A stretch of DNA of 64,000 bases. Origin: Typha latifolia (taxonomy: Eukaryota; Streptophyta; Magnoliopsida; Poales; Typhaceae). Positions 51,101 through 60,100 of the stretch are shown here, piece after piece (the stretch's first letter is position 1; the number at the start of each line of letters is the position of its first letter). A program made the position numbers and the translations under genes. The stretch lies in NCBI GenBank assembly GCA_019914945.1, contig CM034101.1, positions 12,039,188-12,103,187 on the forward strand, read 5' to 3'. The notes beneath the pieces were generated by a model that did no database searches, was not told where the DNA came from, and saw only the letters and a list, made by a program, of their open reading frames with translations.

Positions 51101-54100
51101 GGTTCCCTGGGTAGAAATAGATAAATGTGAAATCAAATAACCAATCACATATATTCATCACGAGTATACGAAAACTAACAGCATACTAGCTAAACAGGGA
51201 TTAGCATTATCTGCATTGATTAGGGAACAGATCAATAAAAATATCAAGTTACTTTCTATGCATATTACCTAGCCAGTGGCTCGGTAGCTACTCCAGATAA
51301 GTTCATTAGTAAATGCGTAAGTCAGTACATCAAAGATTACAAACATTAGTAAATGTGTAAGACAGTACATCAAATATTACAAACTCTTTCTATGTAAGGT
51401 TCTGAAACTTAGTATTAAGATCGAGATCGGCCGCTAAAAAAAAAAGATACATATTAGTTGTATCGGATGCATCGGCCGCCCATATCGTATTGTACTATTT
51501 TTTAATTACGTAAAATTCTAAATATTATTTAAAAATGCAAGAAAATTTCTAAAAAATTTAGAAAAAATAACAAAAAAAATAAGAAAATAAATTTAGTCAC
51601 ATGTGAAGCCTAAAAATCAAAGAAAAAACTCACTTAAAACTATAATTAATTCCGACTTGAATTTGACAAATTTTTATGCTCAAATTACTACTATAAAACA
51701 ATAGTAAAAAGAAAGATCTCTCTCTTCATTATTGTTCTGCAATAGTTAGAAAATAGGAGTTAAAAGAGTGGATGAGAAAGAGAGAAGAGAAATAAGAAAA
51801 AAAAAAAAAACCCTGACCCGAATTCACTGGCATGCTAAATAGCCAGATCAACCATCGAATGAGCTCGATGAAATGTGAGGGATAGGATCATAGGAGGAGA
51901 GTGTGTTAAAGATATAGGATAAAAACTTAAAACTTGAAAAAAAAAGCAACTAAGGAGGATCGGGATCGGTAATGGTCGATCACAATCCTATTGATCGATC
52001 CCACTCGGGATCAACCGAGTTAGGGAACTGTGCTCCTATGTCCTTAGTGTCAATAGCCACGAACTGCTAAAGGCAAGGATTGTCGTGCTAATGCCATACC
52101 AACACGTGGCATGATGGGGTGCTGCACAATTATTGCGATTCTTGATTTAAATACATATTGGACATGATCAAACCGCTTCAAATTGTATCATTTTTTTTCA
52201 TGTTTTAGGAAAATAAAATGACTTCTAGCAAGTGCGATGGATAAGTTGAGTCATAACAGGATTTGTTTAGGGTTTTTGGATGATTGGTTAGCCTCCAAAT
52301 ATGTGGAAAGCAGCCAACTTGGAATTATTGATTATTGAAACTTGTTTTACATTTAGGCTTGAGCCAACTTCTCCTTCCTCCTTCCACTTCCTCGGAATCC
52401 AACCCGAGCTCTCGTCTACGGCCAAGGTTAATCCTAGTTGCATTAGATTCCTAACTACTAGAGGAACAATATGATTCGGCTTTGCTCTAACCGAAGTGCA
52501 TCCTTTGCCCCAACCTTTCTGATCCGCTTCGTTCGAATGAATAAGAAGAAAGTATCTTTGTCATAATCAAAATAGATCTCGTCCACTGAAAGTGCAGCAA
52601 ACCTATTCTCTTATATTACTTACCACCTCTATCTCCAGAAAGGAAAACTCAAAATGACAATCCATTCTATAGTTTGTACTAAATTACTTAGTACGAACGC
52701 ACATCTCGGCCATCGAATCTCATATCGTTCCAACGGTTGGATCAATTCTTATTGTCTTCACAATTTCTATGTTGAGTTATGTCTAGATTAACAAATCTGA
52801 TAGACGATCATCATCCTCGAGGGCAATCGTAACAACAACACCCTCCTCTCATATCCTAGCAGCGATTCACTAATGCGAAGCGCCCGGAGGAGGCAAGTAA
52901 TGGCGAAAAGCATCAGTACGAAGCTCTGGTATGAATATTGTCAGTATATATTCAAAATATACTTTGCCAAAATGGGAAGTAAGATAGGACCATAGCATTA
53001 GTCAAGTACAATCTGAGTCAGTATTGATTAGTAAAAGGTACAATCTGAGTCAAACTGGCTAGTAAAAGGTAATGGATAAGTGCATAATGGAAAGAAGTTC
53101 ATAATCCCTATAACTAAGTCATAAATATCTAGAAGGTTGATAGGAGGCTGACAATGGTTTGGTGAAGGCAAAAAAAAAGAGGATACATAACAGTTTGAAT
53201 GGTTTTGACTTTTGAGGATCACAAAACTATGCAAACTACTACAAGCCACAACAAACAGTGATGAATTAAACCCAAAGAAAAAGGGAAAAAAAAAGCAATG
53301 AGGGAAGTTGCTTTAAACTGTGACTATGACGACTGAAACCCAATGCTAGGGCTGTCAAAATAATCGAGCCAGCTCGAGCTCGGCTCGAAAATAGGCTGAG
53401 CCGAGCTTGATCATTGAAGCTAGACTAGAAATTAAATTCGAGCCAAGCTTGATCCCGAGCCAGCTCGATAAGGCTCAAATATATATATATATATATCTTT
53501 TCAGGGGGTTTTTTTCGAAACTGTGTTGCCGTCGGCTACTTTTTTTGCTTGTTTTCCACTTTGGAATGTTGGATCTGTCGTAGATTGATGAAGGTGAAGT
53601 TTTTGAGGGATTTTGCTATTGGGTTTTGCAGTTTGTTGCTTGTTCATCAAGAAAGATTGGATTTTGAGGTTGATTGGAATTATTCGAAGTGGTTTAGATT
53701 GTTCTCTCTTTGTTGGTGGTCTAGGTAAAAGTGATTGGTGTTGTATGAGTGGAGTTCCACTTTGTACTCTTGTAGACTTGTGTGTTTTTGATTGGTTAAA
53801 ATTGATGTGGGCAAACTGAATACTAATTCTAGTTGGCTACTTCTAGTACTTGATAGTTGATACCTTTCACTGATGCATCTAAAGGTATCAGATCTGAACT
53901 CCACCTTTTTGTTTCTTGATCTTGATGTCTTGTAGGATTTATTCGTATTGTCATGATCTCCTCTAAATGCTGTTAATTTTCAGTGATCTCTAAGACTCTA
54001 AAGCTATTAATTGTTAGTGATCTCTAAATGCTTACTTACCTTTGTGTAGTAATCTATACTTGTTCTGAATGTATGTAGAATGTCGCATGAATTATTGTCT

Positions 54101-57100
54101 TCTCAATTGTTATCTCAACAATCAGAAACAAGTGATATTATACCTAGTGTTGAAACACAAACTGAAGGGGGAAATAATAATGTTACACAGAAAAAGGGTA
54201 GAACTTCTGAAGTATGGCAAATTTATAAAGGTAAAGGTAATGGAGAAAGGAGTAGAAGTAGAAAAACTTCAACGTTTGACTTGCCCATCAAAGCATTTCA
54301 TGCCTAAACAAGGTACCACTACACATCTGAAGAAACACACAAAAGATTGCACTGGATTGTTGGGTAAGAAACAAAAGGTTCTTTCATTCCCTTCTGCTTC
54401 TACCAATAATGTGGTTTCTAGTGCAGAAGAACAATATCTAAAGTTGCTTGCATTTGGATATAATCAAACTTTAATAAGGGAGATTATAGCCAAAATGATT
54501 ATGGTACATGAGTATCCATTCAATGGTGGAACATAATTGGTTTGATATTTTATTCAAATTTCTAAATCAACGTTATGAGAGGGTGTCTAGAAATACAATT
54601 AGGAATGATGTCACTAAAGTATTTGAGACTGAAAAGCAAGAGTTGAAAAGATACTTTAAAGGTATTAGCAAACTCAGTTTGATATCAGATTTATGGACAT
54701 CAAATCAAAATGTCGACTATATGTCTTTGACTGCTCATTTCATTGATTCTGATTAGAAACTACATAAAAGTGTGACTAATTTTTGCCAATTAGAACCTCC
54801 GGACACTGGTGTTGCTGTTGCAGATGCTATAATTGAATGTCTAATTAGTTGGGGTATAGAAAACAAGGTAGTAAGCAGTGATGGCCGTGCCAGTGGCACG
54901 TGCCGTGCCGTGCCACCCGTGCTAGTGGCATGCCCCCTATGTCAGTGGCACACATTTATAATTTTTTTATTTATGATATTTAAAGATGTTTTTGGGTCTT
55001 TGGTATGTCAATCTTTGATTTTTTTTTTGTCTAAATATATGTATTAAAATTTAAAAACTACATTACAATGTTTTATCTTTAGATTATTTTTGTAAATAAC
55101 ATATTTTATTAAAGATAAAACAGTTATATTTTACAATATGATTGAATACATTCATTAAAATTAATATTAATGATTAAACACTCCATAATATGATTGAATA
55201 CTCCATAATATAATTGAACACATAATAACATTCAATACATAATTGATAATAGTTCAATAATTAAAACTAATATCTAGTTGAACGTAGAATGACGAGGAGA
55301 ATCAAATACTTCATTTGCTGGTACAAGAATAACACGGGAATGTTGTGTTAAATACTACCGATATTCTTTAAAACTTATCCATATATTCTTCAAAACTTAT
55401 CCACTGATAATATTACTCATTATAACGTCTCACATAGTCTTCATAGAAATAAGAATTTTATAATTCTTCGATAATATGTTATGGATATTGAATATTCATA
55501 GGAACAACTGGCACAGGCACACCATAAGCATATGCAGATTGTGGATATGGAGTATAATAAGAGTGTTGTGGCTCTGGCGGGTGTGATTGATATGATGGTA
55601 ATAATGATGAACTCATATCATCCTATGAGCACACCTCTCCTGATGTCCTGCTATCTATAGACTCAAGTCTTTCCCTCATTTGACTATAATCATATTGAGC
55701 TTGAAATGGTCCCTTTCCTTTCTTCTGTCTCTGATAAATTCGGTTTTATGGTTGTCTAGGTCTATCAAATGAATTGTCATTCCAATTTTAAAAAATGACA
55801 AATAAGTTATCATTTCAAAAATGACAAATGACAAAAGTTAACTAATGGAAATAAAAAAATGTTTAAAAAATGGGTTCTACATGTCATATCATGTTTGTTA
55901 AGAAAATAAAGTAAAATTGATTTGATAAAGATTGATGAAAATAGAAAAATTTTAAAAAAAATATTTCTACATTGGCACATGACCGGCACAAGGCTGTGCC
56001 GAACGGCACCGGGCTATGCCGAACGGCACGGATCGGCACGCCCCCGTGCCGGTCGGCATGGCTCGACACAACTCGGCACAGGGGTGTGCCACTGGCACAC
56101 CTCGTGCCAAGTGTCGTGCCTCTACTGGCACGGCAAGTGCCGACCGGCACGGCCATCCTTGGTAGTAAGTATTACTTTGGATAATGCCTCCTCTAATGAT
56201 ACTACTGTTAAAGCCATAATGGAGAACTTTCAAGCTAGAGGAAAATTATTCTTTAGAGGACACATTTTTCATATTAGGTGTTGTGCACATATCTTGAATA
56301 ATTTGATTTTTCAGGATGGGATACATGCTATTAAAGATGATATTGAAAACATTAGATGCAGTGTCACCTATTTGAAGAAATCTCCTTCACGCCTTCACAG
56401 ATTCGAAGAAATTGCAAAACAATTATCTATTACTACTTTCAAAGGGTTGGCTTTGGATGTTACTACTCGATGGAATTCGACCTATATTATGCTAGAACAT
56501 GCATTGGTTTATAAAAATGTTTTCCAATAGTATGCAACTAAGTATGCAAACTATAAATGACTTCCTTCTGAGGAGGATTAGGAAAAGGCCAAAATAGTGT
56601 GAATTTCTTCAAATATTTTATGATGTCACTAACATATTTTTTGGAAGTTTATATCCGACAGCTAATCTTTTTTTGTCTAAAGTGTGGAAGATAAAAGAGT
56701 CACTTAACATTGCATCTAAAAGTGAGGTTCTCTTTTTGAAGAATATGGCCATGGAGATGAAAAAGAAATTTGACAAATATTGGGAAGATTGCAACATGTT
56801 AATGGCAATAGCACCAATATTAGACCCTTGTCTCAAACTGAAGCTTGTAGAATATTGTTTTCCTAAGATATATTCTACTTTTGAGGCGAAAATATTTGGA
56901 AGGTTTATATGATATTTATAATACTTATGTGCTTGAAAAATCATCAAGTAGAATTGTTGAAGATGCATCTGTTTGTTCAACAAATGAGAGGGAATCAAGT
57001 GGTGGTGTTGTATCATCTAGATTAAAAGTAAAAGGAAAAGGCAGAGCAAAGTTTCAAATGTTTTTAGGATCATCACATTCAACCTAATTAATGTTTTTAG

Positions 57101-60100
57101 GATTCTTGATTTAAATACATATTTGGAGGTGCAAATTTGGATGCTTGATTATGATGATACGACAACTAAATTTGATACTCTCAAGTGGTGAAAATTAATG
57201 TTCTAAAGTTTTCCACTCTTTCAAAGATGGCATGTGATATCCTTTCTATTCCAGTTACTACTGTCTCGTCTGAGTCTGCTTTTAGTGTGGGAGGAAGAGT
57301 TCTTAATGATTTTCGTAGTTCTCTAAATCCTGATGTAGTAGAGGCACTAGTATGTGGAGGAAATTGGATTTGGGAGTCCATAAATATGCAAATCAATTGC
57401 ACTAATGTATGTGTATCTATCATTTTATTCTTTACTAGTTAAAATTTGATACTTTCTTTTGATTTAACTCTTATACCATGGAAAATGTTTTTGTAAAACT
57501 TCCAAAGTCTTTGGATTGATAATCTATGTTTGTATGGTATGAATTATTTTCTTGTTAAATTGATTACTATTTCTTATTTATTATAGTATCAATATTGTCT
57601 TACTAAATTTTTCTTACCATTATAATAGGTGGTTTCATGTGTTGAGCTTGTGTTCCTTGGAAATGCAAGATGAAGTGGTATGATACATTTATCTTGATTC
57701 ATACATTAGTTTTACTTTTATACTTGGTTTGTATTAATGTGATACATTTATCTTGGTTGATTGATCAAGATAGAAGAGATTCACAATGATGATTTATTGT
57801 TAGAGAAGTTGGAACTTCGAAGTGAAGTTGTATTTGCTGCTTTTGATGATATTGAGGGATGTTAGATTTGTTCAATAAAGAACTATGTTCCTATCTCAAT
57901 TTAGTAGAAATACTTTTGTTTAATTTAACTTTCTTATACAATTGAAATGGTGCTTGTAATTTATATTTTAGTTGCTTATTTCCTGACACAATTATCTTTA
58001 TCGTTTGTAATTTATATTTTGGTTACTTGTAGTTTTCTGACACAATTATCCTTATTGATTATAATTTTTATTTTGGTTGCTTATAGTTTTCTAACCCATT
58101 TATCTTTATTGCTTGTAATTTATATTTTGGTAATATTTATATCTTTATAATTGAATTAGATTTTATTTCCAGCTTGATTCAAGCCTAAATCAATTCAAGC
58201 TTGCTCAGGCTCAAAAATAGTTTGAATTGATAAGGCTTGAAATTGCTAATCGAGCAACTCGTTTAAGCTCGAAATTGGCTCGAGTTCAAAATAAGCTCGA
58301 ATTGAAATTATTTCAATTCAAGCTTGATCATAAAGACAGGCACGAAATTAAATTTCAATCCAAGCTTGATCAGAGCTAGGCTCAATCAATCTCAACTCGT
58401 TTACACCCCTACCCAATGCTAAGATTTAAATTGCCATATAGGGCTAGATGTTGAGACAAAGATAAATCCTTTGTTGCCTCTAAAGAAACTAATTTGACTC
58501 AAAAAAATGTTGAGACGACGATAAAAATATAACATCAATATAAAAATTCAAACTAACATCAATATAAAAGTTCAAACTAACTCCGACAAACTCAAATAAT
58601 TTTTTTTTTAATTTTTCTCTTAGTTTTTTTTTATTTCTAACACTTTGTCTCCTTTTTCTTCTCTTTTCTTCTGCTTCACTGCACCATAGTTCTTTCTTTG
58701 TTTGATTTTTTTTTCACTCGCTCTCTCTCTAATCTATTCTTCTTTTCAGATTTTACTGCACCATAATGCTTTTTTCAAATCTCTCAAAATGCAATCTTTT
58801 CCAAACATATATGCCATGGTTCCTTACTTCAACAGGCTGCAAATATCTAAATTTCACCCTTGTAGATACTTTTTTCTTTATTTTCTTATTTTTCGTCATT
58901 TTTCTAAATTTTTAGAATTTTTCTGTATTTTTAAATAATATTTAGAATTTACGTAATTAAAGAAAGTCTTATCCGATCCAGGCAAACGATACAGTCGATA
59001 CGTATTGTTTTTTTCAGAAGACCAATCCCAATTTTTGGAAACTTGGTTTCTACAATAACGATGCAAAACCATTTAGCTTCCGTTCACTTCAGGAATAACT
59101 TTTCTCTTACTATGGAATACAACTCCTTGTTCCAGAACAACAACTGAATAACATAATAACCACATTCCAGTTTACAAATACTATTCATCAAAATTATATC
59201 TTATACCACACAAACTAAATTAGTAATTTACCATTTATATTTATGCCATCAACCTCCTTTATATCAAATCAAATGGTATTCATGGTAATTTCATAAAAAA
59301 CAAAATACATTTTTCTTATATTTTCTTTCACTTTATATCACATCAAAAGTAATTGTTATACCTTTATTTAAGAATGCAAGTGAGTATAAGAATAGTTATT
59401 CTGGAAATAAAAATCTTATTTTGGGAATAACAAATAAGAATATCTATCCTAGAATTGACGTTATTCCTTAAGTAAAAAAGCATTCAAGTTATTCTCATAA
59501 CTAATAAGTAAGCCCACAGATATAATGACTAACATGAGTTGTTGTGTTGATAGCTAGCCATATATAATGCCAACAAAGAGCCATCAACTAGAGGTGATCT
59601 ACTATGGCAAATTACCGATGATAGATGGCATGCTACCGGCAAATGCAATAAAGACTATCCATAGGTTGTAGAGTGTCAGAACCAAAAAAAAAAAAAAAAA
59701 ATTATTTGGGGGTTGAGAGAGAAGGGTGCACGTGCTCTGCACGTGCAGCCCCTCCCCTCTCCCTCTCCAGCACGCGACGAGGCGCGGAAAAGAGGGGATT
59801 TCATCTAATCCGAATAGGATTAGATTTGATCCTCTTCTAATCTATAAATTTAACCATAATCCTCTCTCTCTCCTCAACCCCCTCCTCCAGCCTTCTTCTC
59901 CTCCATCGTTATCTTTCTTTTCTCACCGTCGGAGTCGTCGCTGTGGGATCGGATCGCCGGAGCATCGCCGGAGGAAATTGGGATCACCACACTTCTTCCC
60001 GGTAGTGATTTTTAGTACGTGAGCTAGAGATTTGAGATTTCGGTTGTCTTACCTAGACTCAGGTGAGTAGGTTCACTCACATATTTATTTTATTATATTT

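Larger units (their letters stand above)
54080..57440 (+). pseudogene. hAT (zf-BED/RICESLEEPER-like) transposase pseudogene
   Basis: The domain order is intact but the frame is not. The N-terminal BED finger spans a frameshift near 54240-54300: SEVWQIYKG in one frame, then [13 protein letters not shown] in another. [20 protein letters not shown] and [14 protein letters not shown] follow, then [20 protein letters not shown] of the RNase H-like core (54670-54745), with a TAG stop at 54754. The frame runs to GIENKVVS at 54875, is cut by the nested element, and resumes at 56170 with [17 protein letters not shown] (56280-56300) and [11 protein letters not shown] (56450-56485). After further stops, the C-terminal dimerisation domain survives at 57185-57375 ([20 protein letters not shown]). 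Several stops and shifts mean no active enzyme. Confidence 0.9.
53347..58411 (+). mobile_element. hAT transposon, 5,065 bp, interrupted
   Basis: The left end TAGGGCTGTCAAAATAATCG and the right end ...CTCAACTCGTTTACACCCCTA are inverted termini. A perfect 8-bp duplication, cccaatgc, flanks it at 53339-53346 and 58412-58419. The subterminal zones (53370-53490 and 58170-58400) are full of GAGCTCG/AAGCTTG words in opposing orientation. A broken hAT transposase gene lies inside on the plus strand, antisense to the host SGR6-like gene. A second hAT element sits inside it. This is the only element in the window with both ends and recognisable transposase. Confidence 0.93.

Noticed and set aside
56618..57016. 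132-codon minus frame
   Set aside because: Antisense shadow of the hAT transposase relic.
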